Shown in pieces: positions 41,878-51,273 of a DNA stretch of 64,000 bases (the first letter of the stretch is position 1; every line of letters starts with the position of its first letter). This DNA is from CAZDGV01 sp964505195 (GTDB lineage Bacteria > Bacteroidota > Bacteroidia > Chitinophagales > Chitinophagaceae), in assembly GCA_964505195.1 (NCBI GenBank), contig CAZDGV010000004.1:41571-105570 (forward strand). The letters run 5' to 3'. A program made the position numbers and the translations under genes. Under the pieces are notes generated by a model. That model did no database searches, had not been told where the DNA came from, and saw only the letters and a program-made list of their open reading frames with translations.

Positions 41878-44517
41878 ATGATGAGCTCTGCCGATATACG
41901 CAAAAAGTTTCTGGATTTTTTTGCATCCAGGCAGCATACCGTTGTTGCATCTGCGCCCATTGTGGTAAAAAATGATCCTACGCTGCTGTTTACCAACGCG
42001 GGAATGAATCAGTTCAAAGACTATTTTCTGGGCAATCGTCCTGCCCCGCATGCACGCGTTGCTGATACGCAAAAATGTTTGCGTGTAAGCGGAAAGCACA
42101 ACGATTTGGAAGAAGTAGGAGTAGATACTTACCACCATACCATGTTTGAAATGCTGGGTAACTGGAGTTTTGGTGACCCCGATCGTCCCGAGGTGGGCTA
42201 CTTCAAAAAAGAAGCCATCGAATGGAGTTGGGAGTTGCTCACGGAAGTGTATGGTATTAGCAAAGACAGATTGTATGTAACCGTTTTTGAAGGTGATGCC
42301 AAAGAGGGTTTGCCTAAAGATGATGATGCTTATAATTTTTGGAAGCAACACATTGCAGCAGACCGCATTTTGTTAGGTAATAAGAAAGATAATTTTTGGG
42401 AGATGGGCGATACCGGTCCTTGTGGACCTTGTACCGAAATACATGTCGATTGCAGAACAGATGATGAAAGAGCAAAGGTTGCCGGTGAAACACTCGTAAA
42501 CAAAGATCATCCGCAGGTAATTGAAATCTGGAATAACGTATTCATGCAGTTTAATCGCATGAAAGATGGCAGTCTGGTACCTCTGCCTGCAAAACATGTT
42601 GATACCGGTATGGGTTTGGAGCGATTGGTGCGGGTGCTGCAAGGCAAACAAAGCAATTACGATACCGATTTATTTACCGGCACCATTGCAGCGGTTGCAC
42701 AAATCAGCGGCCGGCAGTATGGTTTCACCGATTCGAAAGCGGATATCGCATTTCGGGTAATTGCAGATCATATTCGTGCTATCTGTTTCACCATAGCCGA
42801 TGGTCAGCTTCCCTCTAACAACGGAGCCGGCTATGTGATCCGTCGTATTTTACGCAGAGCTGTACGCTATTACTATTCTTATCTTTTATACAAGCAGCCC
42901 TTGCTTTTTCAGCTGGTGCCACTGCTGGCAGATCAGTTTGCGGAAGTTTTTCCTGAGCTGAAAGCGCAGGTTGGTTTTGTGCAAAAAGTTGTGCGCGAAG
43001 AAGAGGAAGCATTTTTGCGCACACTTGAAAAAGGATTGAGGCGCATGGATGATTTGATAGCAACTGCTGCTGCTAAGGATGGAAAAATTGTGGGCAGTGA
43101 TGCTTTTGAGCTGTTTGATACCTATGGCTTTCCGCTTGATCTTAGCCGACTCATTGCTTCGGAACATCAGCTCAGTATTGACGAAGCGGGCTTTGAACTT
43201 GCCATGCAGCAGCAGAAAAACAGGAGCCGTGCTGCTACCGCCATCGATACAAGCGATTGGGTGATGGTGCATGAAGCTGAAGGAGAGGGTTTTGTCGGCT
43301 ATTACCAACAGGAAATTCAAACGCAAGTATTGCGCTACAGAAAGGTGAAAGCAAAGGGAGCTGAGCAATTTCAAATGGTGCTTTCTTCCACGCCTTTTTA
43401 TGCAGAAAGCGGAGGCCAGGCAGGCGATACCGGAACCCTAGATTTTAATGGGGAGCAGATTGCAGTAACAGACACGAAAAAAGAAAACGACCTCATCATT
43501 CATTTCACCGATAAGCTGCCTGCGCAAATTGATGTAGATGTAACAGCACGGGTAAACGGTGAAAAAAGATTGCATACTGCCTACAATCATACCGCAACGC
43601 ATCTGATGCATGCGGCACTTCGCCAGGTGCTCGGTAATCATGTAGCACAGAAAGGATCATTGGTGAACGAAAATTATTTGCGTTTCGATTTTTCACACTT
43701 TGCAAAAATGACCGACGAAGAGATCAGAAAAGTGGAACAGCTGGTGAATGAAAAAATCAGAGCAAATATTCCTGTTGTAATTAAGGAAATGCCCAAGGAA
43801 GAAGCGCTGAAGCTGGGCGCCATGGCATTGTTCGGCGAAAAATACGGCGATGTGGTGCGTGTGGTTATCATTGATCCGAATTATTCGGTTGAATTATGCG
43901 GGGGAACACACGTTGCAGCAACGGGCGATATCGGGCTTTTTGTAGTGCAGACAGAAACAGCAGTCGCTGCGGGTGTAAGAAGAGTGGAAGCACTCACTGG
44001 TGCAGCAGCTTTTAACCACTTAACGGAACAGCAACAGCAGCTGCAGTCTATTGCACAATTGCTGAAAGCAAAAGAGCCACAAAAAGCAGTTGAAAAAATG
44101 CTGCAGGAAAAGGCACAGCTGGAGAAAAAACTGGAGCAGCTTGAAGCCGCTCAAATTGCGGCAATGCAAAAGGAGCTGCTGAACACATGTGTGAAGCTGA
44201 ATGATTTTCACTTTGTTGGAACCCTGCTGCAACTCGATAGCGCAGATGCACTCAAGCAACTTTGTTATCAACTGCGTCAGCAATGTGATGTTGTAGTACT
44301 TGCATCGGCCATCAATGGAAAAGCGGCGGTAGCCATCGGTATTTCTGATAAGGCTTCTGCGCAGTTCGATGCAGGCAAGCTCATCAAAGAATTGGTTTCG
44401 CCGCTGATTCAAGGTGGTGGCGGCGGACAAAAAACCCTGGCTACTGCAGGCGGACAGCAGGTTGCGCAGCTAGATGCAGTGATTACCAAAATCAAAGAGC
44501 ATGTAGCATCGGTTTAG
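41878..44517 (+). CDS. alaS: alanine--tRNA ligase
   Basis: Class II aminoacyl-tRNA synthetase of 879 residues. The N-terminal catalytic domain starts ADIRKKFLDFFASRQHTVV and has PTLLFTNAGMNQFKDYFLG and the motif-2 and motif-3 regions. The editing domain has the zinc ligands HTATHLMHAAL and CGGTHVAATGD. The C-Ala domain ends with GGGGGQKTLATAGG. The ATG at 41878 (or 41881, since two ATG are adjacent) was preferred to the non-ATG frame opening at 41836, because MSSADIRKKF aligns with known starts. Confidence 0.96.
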   Translation: MMSSADIRKKFLDFFASRQHTVVASAPIVVKNDPTLLFTNAGMNQFKDYFLGNRPAPHARVADTQKCLRVSGKHNDLEEVGVDTYHHTMFEMLGNWSFGDPDRPEVGYFKKEAIEWSWELLTEVYGISKDRLYVTVFEGDAKEGLPKDDDAYNFWKQHIAADRILLGNKKDNFWEMGDTGPCGPCTEIHVDCRTDDERAKVAGETLVNKDHPQVIEIWNNVFMQFNRMKDGSLVPLPAKHVDTGMGLERLVRVLQGKQSNYDTDLFTGTIAAVAQISGRQYGFTDSKADIAFRVIADHIRAICFTIADGQLPSNNGAGYVIRRILRRAVRYYYSYLLYKQPLLFQLVPLLADQFAEVFPELKAQVGFVQKVVREEEEAFLRTLEKGLRRMDDLIATAAAKDGKIVGSDAFELFDTYGFPLDLSRLIASEHQLSIDEAGFELAMQQQKNRSRAATAIDTSDWVMVHEAEGEGFVGYYQQEIQTQVLRYRKVKAKGAEQFQMVLSSTPFYAESGGQAGDTGTLDFNGEQIAVTDTKKENDLIIHFTDKLPAQIDVDVTARVNGEKRLHTAYNHTATHLMHAALRQVLGNHVAQKGSLVNENYLRFDFSHFAKMTDEEIRKVEQLVNEKIRANIPVVIKEMPKEEALKLGAMALFGEKYGDVVRVVIIDPNYSVELCGGTHVAATGDIGLFVVQTETAVAAGVRRVEALTGAAAFNHLTEQQQQLQSIAQLLKAKEPQKAVEKMLQEKAQLEKKLEQLEAAQIAAMQKELLNTCVKLNDFHFVGTLLQLDSADALKQLCYQLRQQCDVVVLASAINGKAAVAIGISDKASAQFDAGKLIKELVSPLIQGGGGGQKTLATAGGQQVAQLDAVITKIKEHVASV

Positions 44518-44601
44518 CGGAGTTAATGCATTTGTAAAAAATCAACACACAAAAATCTTTCTAATAGTTTAGTTCGTTTTTAAACATCTAAAATCAGTTC
44601 C

Positions 44602-45747
44602 ATGTCTAATAAATTCTTTTTTATTCCTGCTTTATGGCTGCTGGCTGCCTGCAATGGCTCCGGTGATAAAAACTTTACCGTAAAAGGAAATATTCAAGAT
44701 GCACCTGCAGCCATGGTGTATCTCGAGCAGATCTCTTTTGAAAATATGCCTCCGCAGGTGGTTGATAGTGCAACCATCAAGCAAGGCGCATTTTCACTCA
44801 AAGCCAATGCAAAAGAAGAGGGTTTGTATCAGTTGCGTTTTTCAGTGCAGCCATCACCGGTGATTTTGCTGATTAACGATGAAAAAGAAATCGATTTTAC
44901 AGCTGCCTGGCAGCAACAGCAAACTAATTTTAAATCTGAAGGCGCATCTGCCAGATTAAAGCAGCTGCTCGATACGATGGGAGCAATGCAGCAGCAAATG
45001 ATGATGATTCAGCAAGAGCTTTCGCTGACGGCAGAAGGAAATCAGCAGCAGCGCGATAGTCTGCAGTCTGCCATGATGGTGCGTGCTCAAGGCATTGGAG
45101 AAAAAATGCGTAGTCATTTAAAAGGAGTTGCTGCAAACGATGCCAGTCCGGCTTTGGCGCTCTTTGCAACGGCCATGAATATGGGCGGTGATCCGATTGA
45201 GGCTTCAATCAGTACCAATCAGTTGGCAAAGCGTTTTCCCAAGCATGGTGGCGTGCAAAAAATTGTGAAAGCCTTTGATGATAATATGACAGCTATGAAG
45301 CAGCAAGAGCAGGCAAAGAAAAATAAGCCCGATGTGGGTGCGATGGCCCCTGATATTACTATGCCTGATGCCAACGGTAATCCCTTTTCGCTGAGTAAAT
45401 TAAAGGGTAAATATGTACTGGTTGATTTTTGGGCCAGCTGGTGCGGACCGTGCAGAGATGAGAATCCGAATGTAGTGGCAGCGTATCAGCAATTTAAAAA
45501 TAAAAACTTTACGGTGTTGGGCGTATCGCTCGATAAAACTAAAAACGACTGGCTGGAAGCCATTCAAAAAGATAAGCTTACCTGGTATCACATCAGTGAT
45601 CTCAAGTTTTGGGAAAGTGCAGCCGTCGGCCTCTATGGCTTCGATGGTATTCCTTACAATGTACTAGTAGATCCGCAGGGGAAAATCATTGCTTCCAATC
45701 TGCGTGGTGATGCGCTTTCACAAAAGCTGGCGGAAGTATTAAAGTAA
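44602..45747 (+). CDS. TlpA-like thiol-disulfide lipoprotein with DUF4369 domain
   Basis: The 381-residue protein has a lipobox LAAC (Cys17). A DUF4369-like domain (about 25-110; FTVKGNIQDAPAAMVYLEQISF) and a Gln-rich helical linker precede the C-terminal AhpC/TSA-thioredoxin domain (about 245-381) with WCGPC (Cys281, Cys284) and the cis-Pro loop YGFDGIPYNVLVDPQGKI. This architecture is frequent in Bacteroidota envelopes, where it is thought to supply reductant to periplasmic proteins. It is convergent with prfA. Confidence 0.88.
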   Translation: MSNKFFFIPALWLLAACNGSGDKNFTVKGNIQDAPAAMVYLEQISFENMPPQVVDSATIKQGAFSLKANAKEEGLYQLRFSVQPSPVILLINDEKEIDFTAAWQQQQTNFKSEGASARLKQLLDTMGAMQQQMMMIQQELSLTAEGNQQQRDSLQSAMMVRAQGIGEKMRSHLKGVAANDASPALALFATAMNMGGDPIEASISTNQLAKRFPKHGGVQKIVKAFDDNMTAMKQQEQAKKNKPDVGAMAPDITMPDANGNPFSLSKLKGKYVLVDFWASWCGPCRDENPNVVAAYQQFKNKNFTVLGVSLDKTKNDWLEAIQKDKLTWYHISDLKFWESAAVGLYGFDGIPYNVLVDPQGKIIASNLRGDALSQKLAEVLK

Positions 45748-45773
45748 AATGGTTGCAGGAAAGATGATGGCAT

Positions 45774-46844
45774 TTATTGCTCCTGCGCCATCTTCTCGGT
45801 GTTCTCTGCAAACTGCAGTGCATTGATCAGCTCCTGGATATCACCATTGATTACCTCATCTAAATTGTATAGCGTTAGCCCGATGCGATGATCTGTTACT
45901 CTTCCCTGCGGAAAGTTGTATGTGCGTATTTTGGCCGAGCGATCGCCTGTGCTCACCAAACTTTTTCTTTGTCTTGCAATTTCTTCTTCCTGCTTGCGTA
46001 CCTGTTCTTCGTATAATTTAGTACGCAGCATTTGCATGGCTTTTTCACGGTTGGCCAGCTGGGTGCGTTCGGTTTGACAAATCACTACTGTGCCTGTAGG
46101 CAGGTGGGTGAGCATTACTTTTGTTTCAACCTTGTTTACGTTCTGTCCGCCTGCACCACCGCTGCGCGCTGTTTCCATTTTCACATCGCTCTCTCTCAAT
46201 TCAAAATCAATTTCCTCTGCTTCCGGCATCACCGCTACGGTTGCAGCACTGGTATGTACGCGGCCACTTGCTTCGGTAGCAGGCACACGCTGAACACGAT
46301 GCACGCCACTTTCAAATTTCAAAGTACCATACACGTCATCGCCGGTAACTTCCAGCTGTACTTCTTTATAACCGCCCACTGTGCCTTCGTTCTCGCTCAG
46401 TATGGCAGTTTTCCATCCTTTTCTTTCGCAGTATTTGATGTACATGCGCAGCAGTTCACCTGCAAACAGACTGGCTTCATCACCCCCTGTGCCGGCGCGT
46501 ATTTCTAGAATGACATTTTTCTCATCCTGCGGATCTTTGGGAATCAACAGCTGACGAATTGCTTCCTCCATACGATCCTTATTTTCTTCCAACAGGGGTA
46601 GTTCTTCTTTTGCCAACTCTCTCAGTTCATCGTCTTCGCCATTCAGCGCATCGCGATAGCTTTGAATATCATTGATCACGGCTCTGTAAGCATCTGCTGC
46701 TTTTACAATGCGTTCCAAACTGCGGTATTCTTTGCTGAAGGCACTGAATTTTTTATTGTCGCCCACCACTTCCGGGTTGGTAAGTGCAATGCCCAGTTCT
46801 TCAAAACGTGCTCTGAACGCCTCCAGTCTGTTGAGAATTTCCAT
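45774..46844 (-). CDS. prfA: peptide chain release factor 1
   Basis: Recognises UAA and UAG and triggers peptide release. It has 356 residues. The codon-recognition tripeptide PAT is at 188-190 ([10 protein letters not shown]) and the catalytic GGQ at 232-234 ([16 protein letters not shown]). The PAT motif separates it from RF2, which has SPF. A perfect promoter -7 element lies 7 nt before the start. It is divergent from the amidohydrolase gene. Confidence 0.96.
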   Translation of the reverse strand: MEILNRLEAFRARFEELGIALTNPEVVGDNKKFSAFSKEYRSLERIVKAADAYRAVINDIQSYRDALNGEDDELRELAKEELPLLEENKDRMEEAIRQLLIPKDPQDEKNVILEIRAGTGGDEASLFAGELLRMYIKYCERKGWKTAILSENEGTVGGYKEVQLEVTGDDVYGTLKFESGVHRVQRVPATEASGRVHTSAATVAVMPEAEEIDFELRESDVKMETARSGGAGGQNVNKVETKVMLTHLPTGTVVICQTERTQLANREKAMQMLRTKLYEEQVRKQEEEIARQRKSLVSTGDRSAKIRTYNFPQGRVTDHRIGLTLYNLDEVINGDIQELINALQFAENTEKMAQEQ

Positions 46845-46851
46845 AAGGCCG

Positions 46852-46859
46852 CAAAGGTA
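46852..46859 (-). promoter_or_regulatory. -7 promoter element of prfA
   Basis: TACCTTTG on the minus strand, ending 7 nt before the ATG, so the message would have almost no leader. Confidence 0.5.
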
Positions 46860-46920
46860 ATAATTTCAGGGAAGGGCGACTGCTTTTGGCGTTCTGCCTT
46901 GCATGTTTGAGATTTGCGTT

Positions 46921-48105
46921 ATGCGCCGCATTACTGCAGATATGATTTTCGACGGAAAGCAATTCCATCAAAGCCGCATGGTTTTGTTGCTGCACGATGA
47001 TGGACGCATAGCGAACCTCGTTCCTGCTGCTGAAGCAGGCGGTGATGTGGAATATTTTAAGGGACTGCTCATGCCGGGCATGGTAAATGCGCATTGTCAC
47101 CTTGAGCTTTCACATATGCGCGGCGTTATTCCTCCACATACCGGCATGGTGCCTTTTTTAGTGCAGGTGAGTCGGCAAAGAAAAGTTGAACAAGAGGCCG
47201 TACAGCAAGCGATGCGTGATGCCATTGTTGAACTGGAAAACAGCGGTGTAGTAGCGGTGGGAGATATTTGTAATACCGCCGATAGTATTTCTGTAAAAGC
47301 AGCATCCAACATACGCTGGCATAATTTTATTGAAGTATTTGCATCTGATGGCAAGATGGCAGCAGAGCGTATGAACGCTGCCTTGCAGGTGCAGCAGCAA
47401 TTTCGCGCACTAGTTTCGCAGCATCCTGCTACTGTTACACCACATGCGCCCTATAGTGTTTCACCGCCGCTTTTTACATTATTACAAGAAGCAATCGGTG
47501 ATGCTGTTGCTACGATGCATAATCAGGAATCGGCTGCCGAAAATGAACTCTTCATGCAGGGTAGTGGCGACTTTTTGCAACTCTATCGGCAGCTGAATAA
47601 TCAAATTGATCCGTTCTGGCCATCAGGGAAAAGCAGTCTGCAGTCCTGGCTGCCTTCGCTTCCCAGGCCCAAAAGGTTAATGTTGGTGCACAATGTGCAT
47701 ATCAGTGAGGCGGATATCGACTTTGCACAACAACATGCAGCGCAACATCAACAGCAGCATTACTATTGTGTATGTGTTCGAGCGAATCAATACATTCAAA
47801 ATGAAGTTCCGCCGATTGGCTTGCTGCGCGATAAAGGATGTACGATGGTAATAGGAACGGATAGTCTTGCCTCAAATCATAGTTTGAATATGCTGCATGA
47901 GTTGCAAGCTTTACAGCTTGCTTTCGGTAAGCAGGTTACGTTAGAATCATTATTACGCTGGGCAACCTTCAACGGAGCAGCTGCCCTAGATATGGATGAT
48001 GTTTTAGGTTCATTTGAGCCGGGTAAACAGCCCGGTATAATGCTGATGCAGCAGCTGCAAGATCATGCCATTGTTTCGGAAACCACCATTCAACGCATTG
48101 ACTAA
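46921..48105 (+). CDS. amidohydrolase, possibly aminodeoxyfutalosine deaminase (MqnX-like)
   Basis: This 394-residue metal-dependent hydrolase of the cytosine deaminase/TRZ-ATZ group has metal ligands in MVNAHCHLELSH (H58, H60), TPHAPYSVSP, MHNQESAAENELF and GTDSLASNHSLNM (Asp). The NAHxHLELS form is usual in MqnX, which deaminates 6-amino-6-deoxyfutalosine in futalosine-route menaquinone synthesis; no other mqn gene is in view, so the substrate is inferred. The ATG at 46921 (MRRITAD) was preferred to the ATG at 46903. The C-terminus is Gln-rich. Confidence 0.75.
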   Translation: MRRITADMIFDGKQFHQSRMVLLLHDDGRIANLVPAAEAGGDVEYFKGLLMPGMVNAHCHLELSHMRGVIPPHTGMVPFLVQVSRQRKVEQEAVQQAMRDAIVELENSGVVAVGDICNTADSISVKAASNIRWHNFIEVFASDGKMAAERMNAALQVQQQFRALVSQHPATVTPHAPYSVSPPLFTLLQEAIGDAVATMHNQESAAENELFMQGSGDFLQLYRQLNNQIDPFWPSGKSSLQSWLPSLPRPKRLMLVHNVHISEADIDFAQQHAAQHQQQHYYCVCVRANQYIQNEVPPIGLLRDKGCTMVIGTDSLASNHSLNMLHELQALQLAFGKQVTLESLLRWATFNGAAALDMDDVLGSFEPGKQPGIMLMQQLQDHAIVSETTIQRID

Positions 48106-48111
48106 GCAGCT

Positions 48112-48861
48112 TTATGCGGAGAGGACTTCCTGTAATATCTGCGCTGATTTCATTTTCCCAAATTCTGCAATATGTAACGCATAGTACAGCTCTATTGCTT
48201 CCAGCAATTTCCGGCGTTGCTGTTGCTGCAGGGTAATTTCATTGAGTTCATGCGGTTGCATTACTTTCAGCAGCTCGGCCAGCGATGCTGCTGTTTCGCC
48301 TTCAATATAATAGGCATGTTGCGGCGGCTCACTTACAAAAGAGCCCTCTTTCAAATCGAGCAGCGTACTACTGTTCGCCATTTCATCGTTGATGCGAAAG
48401 CCAAAAAAGCTGCAGAAGTGAAGACCGAAGTAAAGCGGATAGTTTGCTAGAGTGCTTCTTTCGGCTTGATCAAGATGCTGCAAGGCATCTTCCATAAAGT
48501 GAAAAAGTTCAGGATGATGTTCCGGCTGTCGCAGGCATTTTTGCATCAGCTCGGTCATATACAACAGCACACTGTGTTTTACCACATCGCTCAGTGTATG
48601 TCGGTAAAGCCATGCCCATTTAAATTCTTTGATGCGCTGCAGCTGCTTGAGTTCGTTATGATACACTACCATATCGAGCACGGTACCTGGCTGAAAATAA
48701 TTGGCTTTACCAGGCCCTTTTTTACTGCTTGTGCGAACGCCCTGCACCAAGTACGACTGCATGCCGAATAGTTCGGTATAAATACCGGCAATAATGCTTG
48801 TTTCGCCGTACTTCACGCTTCTCAGCACAATGCCTTTTGTTTTATGTAGTGTACTGCTCAC
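48112..48861 (-). CDS. recO: DNA repair protein RecO
   Basis: A 249-residue RecFOR-pathway protein that loads RecA on SSB-coated DNA. The OB-fold N-terminus HKTKGIVLRSVKYGETSIIAGIYTELFG is typical, followed by a helical domain (VVKHSVLLYMTELMQKCL, DLKEGSFVSEPPQ). No CxxC zinc pairs are seen, as in several RecO proteins. The start is a GTG at 48861; the next in-frame Met falls inside the OB fold. It begins 8 bp after the stop of porZ and ends 6 bp from the convergent amidohydrolase gene. Confidence 0.88.
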   Translation of the reverse strand: MSSTLHKTKGIVLRSVKYGETSIIAGIYTELFGMQSYLVQGVRTSSKKGPGKANYFQPGTVLDMVVYHNELKQLQRIKEFKWAWLYRHTLSDVVKHSVLLYMTELMQKCLRQPEHHPELFHFMEDALQHLDQAERSTLANYPLYFGLHFCSFFGFRINDEMANSSTLLDLKEGSFVSEPPQHAYYIEGETAASLAELLKVMQPHELNEITLQQQQRRKLLEAIELYYALHIAEFGKMKSAQILQEVLSA

Positions 48862-48869
48862 TTAGATCG

Positions 48870-51170
48870 TTATTGAATAAACACAATGCGGGCAACGGTT
48901 TTTTCTTTGTTCCAATCGTCGGCTACCAGCACTAGATATACACCGCTTGCAACGCGCTCCCCGCGCAAGTTGCGCCCGTTCCAAACGGCCTGTCCGCCCA
49001 AGGCCCTGGTTTGGTGTACCAGTCTGCCATTCATCTCCGTAATTTTTACCACTGCATTATTTGCTACACCGCGGATGGCAATGGTGCCACCAAAACCCGG
49101 CGGTACCGGATTGGGAAATACGATTACATTTTCATTCACTTCTTTTCCTGCGGTGGCAGTACCTCTGTAGCTGCAAATGCCTTTGGAAGTTGAGAAATAA
49201 ACTTCTCCGCTGTTTTGATCAATGGCGATGCGAATGATTTCATTGCTTAGCAGCGGACTGTTGGCAGCGGTAAAGTGTTCTATTACTTTTTGTCCGTCGG
49301 CACTGATGAGCCAGATTCCGTTGCGCGATCCAATCCATTTGCGATTGGCGCCGTCCACTGCCATTGCAGTGATTTCTTCATTTTGAAAAAGCAGTCCCGC
49401 AAAATTATCCTGCTGCACAATTGGCTGAATGGCATCACATCCGGCTGGACTAAACAAGGCATCGGGGCATTGAAACACGGCCACGCCGCGATCGGTGCCC
49501 ACCCACACGAATCCATCTTTGTCTTTCACCATACAATTCACGCGATTGCTTGGCAGATTACCATTACCTCTTCCCGTTTGCAACCAACGCCAGCGGTCAT
49601 CGCCGGGCTGATCGATGGAGCTGCCATGGTTGTAAAGAAAAATACCATTGCCCTGTGGTACTTGTATCCATTTTTGATCTGCATCATCAATGAGTATTCC
49701 GCCCACCATGTTGTCGCGAATAAGAAAAGGCACACGAAAACTGCGCCATGTGCCATCCGCTTTTTTTAATACCAGGTTATTGCTTGCTCCGAAATTGCTG
49801 ATCCATAAATTATGTGCCGCATCCATGGCCAAGCCGCCAACGCGGTAGCTGTTGGGGTCGCCAATGGTTTCACCAATGGCCGATCCCTGTTTGTAAATGC
49901 GATATTGTGTAGGGGAATTGTAAGCAATGAGCCCGCCACCGAATGAACCCGCGTAAATAGTATTGTCGCGGCGGTCCACCGCTATGCTGATAACGTCTAG
50001 TACACTATCCATCCACGGAAGCGTGTTGCGATTATAGTCTTTCCATGTGTCATTGGTGAAAGCGAAAAATCCTGTTCCGTTGTATTGATAATTCCAGGCC
50101 TGATTGATACTGCCGCCCGCCACATAAAGCGTATTGTTTTCAAAGATCATTTCACCATCGAGATTGCCGTAGGGTGAGTTGATTTTATACTGACTGAAAC
50201 TGTTACCGTTCGCTTTTACCAAGCCCTTGCCATAGTCTGCAATCCAAATTTCATTGCCGCGTTTGGTTGCTTGCGAGGGCACTTGCAGTGCAGTGTTGTT
50301 TTGAATGATGGTTTCAATACTGCCGTCGGGCCGCAATACCAACACTCTTCTTTCTTGCCACTGGTTTTGTTCTTGGCAAACCAATAGCGCGCCATCTGCT
50401 TCGTTTACATTCCGCCACGACCAGCCATCGGTATAAAGTATTTGCCAGTTGTTTCCGTTTTGACGATACAATACATTGAATTGCTGCACCAGCACCTGTC
50501 CTTGCAATAGCGATACGGTTTGTAAGGGGCCTGCGGGTAAACCCTGTGCAGCTGCAACAGAAGTCCAGTTGCGAAAATCAGAAAGGTTTGTGCCGTTGAT
50601 AGGTGCGTATTTTAGTCCTTCTTCCGTTGCAGCATAAATGCGATCGTTGTTGATGGCAACGCAGTTGACTTTAAGCTGGTTTCCATTGCTGCCGATGATA
50701 TAAGTATCATCGATTTCATAATTTTTCAGATCCACTTTAATAATTCCGATACCGGTAGAGAGGTAGGCCATATCGCCTGCGAATGCACAGTGGTAAACCG
50801 TTTTATCACCCGCTACATTGCTGCGACGGATATAAGGGATATTGAAGATATCGTTACGATACAGCACATCAATATTGCTGTTGTTGTATATGATGATGGT
50901 TTTACCTGAAGCGGCATGATGCTTAACCAGGCGAACGCCCACATCATTCAATCCGCTGATTTTTGAGTAGCGCTCGATGAGTAGATCACTCCGCTGAACT
51001 GAAAACACGCCAAATTCTGCACTGCAGTAAACTTTGTCATCTGCCATGGTAACTGTAATACCATTGCCAAAAGAGAGGTGTTCTCGCCAGCGACCAACCG
51101 GCTGCATTTGAGCGTAGGAATTTGCATAAAACATGCAGCAAAGGAACAAGATGCGGATATCGGCTTTCAT
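48870..51170 (-). CDS. porZ: PorZ-like type IX secretion propeller protein
   Basis: This 766-residue secreted protein has a signal peptide (1-20, ending NSYA-Q). The start of the mature protein, VGRWREHLSFGNGITVTMAD, opens two beta-propeller domains with many two-component-regulator propeller repeats (WIADYGKGLVKANG, DGFVWVGTDRGVAVF, NRKWIGSRNGIWLI). The C-terminal 90 residues form a type IX sorting-like beta-sandwich (VIVFPNPVPPGFGG ... VASGVYLVLVADD). PorZ sits on the surface and feeds A-LPS to the sortase PorU. The ATG at 51170 was chosen because it gives the signal peptide. It is followed by recO 8 bp later. Confidence 0.82.
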   Translation of the reverse strand: MKADIRILFLCCMFYANSYAQMQPVGRWREHLSFGNGITVTMADDKVYCSAEFGVFSVQRSDLLIERYSKISGLNDVGVRLVKHHAASGKTIIIYNNSNIDVLYRNDIFNIPYIRRSNVAGDKTVYHCAFAGDMAYLSTGIGIIKVDLKNYEIDDTYIIGSNGNQLKVNCVAINNDRIYAATEEGLKYAPINGTNLSDFRNWTSVAAAQGLPAGPLQTVSLLQGQVLVQQFNVLYRQNGNNWQILYTDGWSWRNVNEADGALLVCQEQNQWQERRVLVLRPDGSIETIIQNNTALQVPSQATKRGNEIWIADYGKGLVKANGNSFSQYKINSPYGNLDGEMIFENNTLYVAGGSINQAWNYQYNGTGFFAFTNDTWKDYNRNTLPWMDSVLDVISIAVDRRDNTIYAGSFGGGLIAYNSPTQYRIYKQGSAIGETIGDPNSYRVGGLAMDAAHNLWISNFGASNNLVLKKADGTWRSFRVPFLIRDNMVGGILIDDADQKWIQVPQGNGIFLYNHGSSIDQPGDDRWRWLQTGRGNGNLPSNRVNCMVKDKDGFVWVGTDRGVAVFQCPDALFSPAGCDAIQPIVQQDNFAGLLFQNEEITAMAVDGANRKWIGSRNGIWLISADGQKVIEHFTAANSPLLSNEIIRIAIDQNSGEVYFSTSKGICSYRGTATAGKEVNENVIVFPNPVPPGFGGTIAIRGVANNAVVKITEMNGRLVHQTRALGGQAVWNGRNLRGERVASGVYLVLVADDWNKEKTVARIVFIQ

Positions 51171-51176
51171 CACCGT

Positions 51177-51184
51177 CAAAAATA
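51177..51184 (-). promoter_or_regulatory. -7 promoter element of porZ
   Basis: TATTTTTG on the minus strand ends 6 nt before the ATG at 51170, again implying a near-leaderless message. It also supports the start chosen. Confidence 0.5.
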
Positions 51185-51273
51185 CTCGTTTTTTATCCTT
51201 GCTTTTGGGGCTTTCACTGTAAAATGGCGTTTCTTTGCCGCCAACATCGATTCTCAAAGTAACTGCATCGCTC

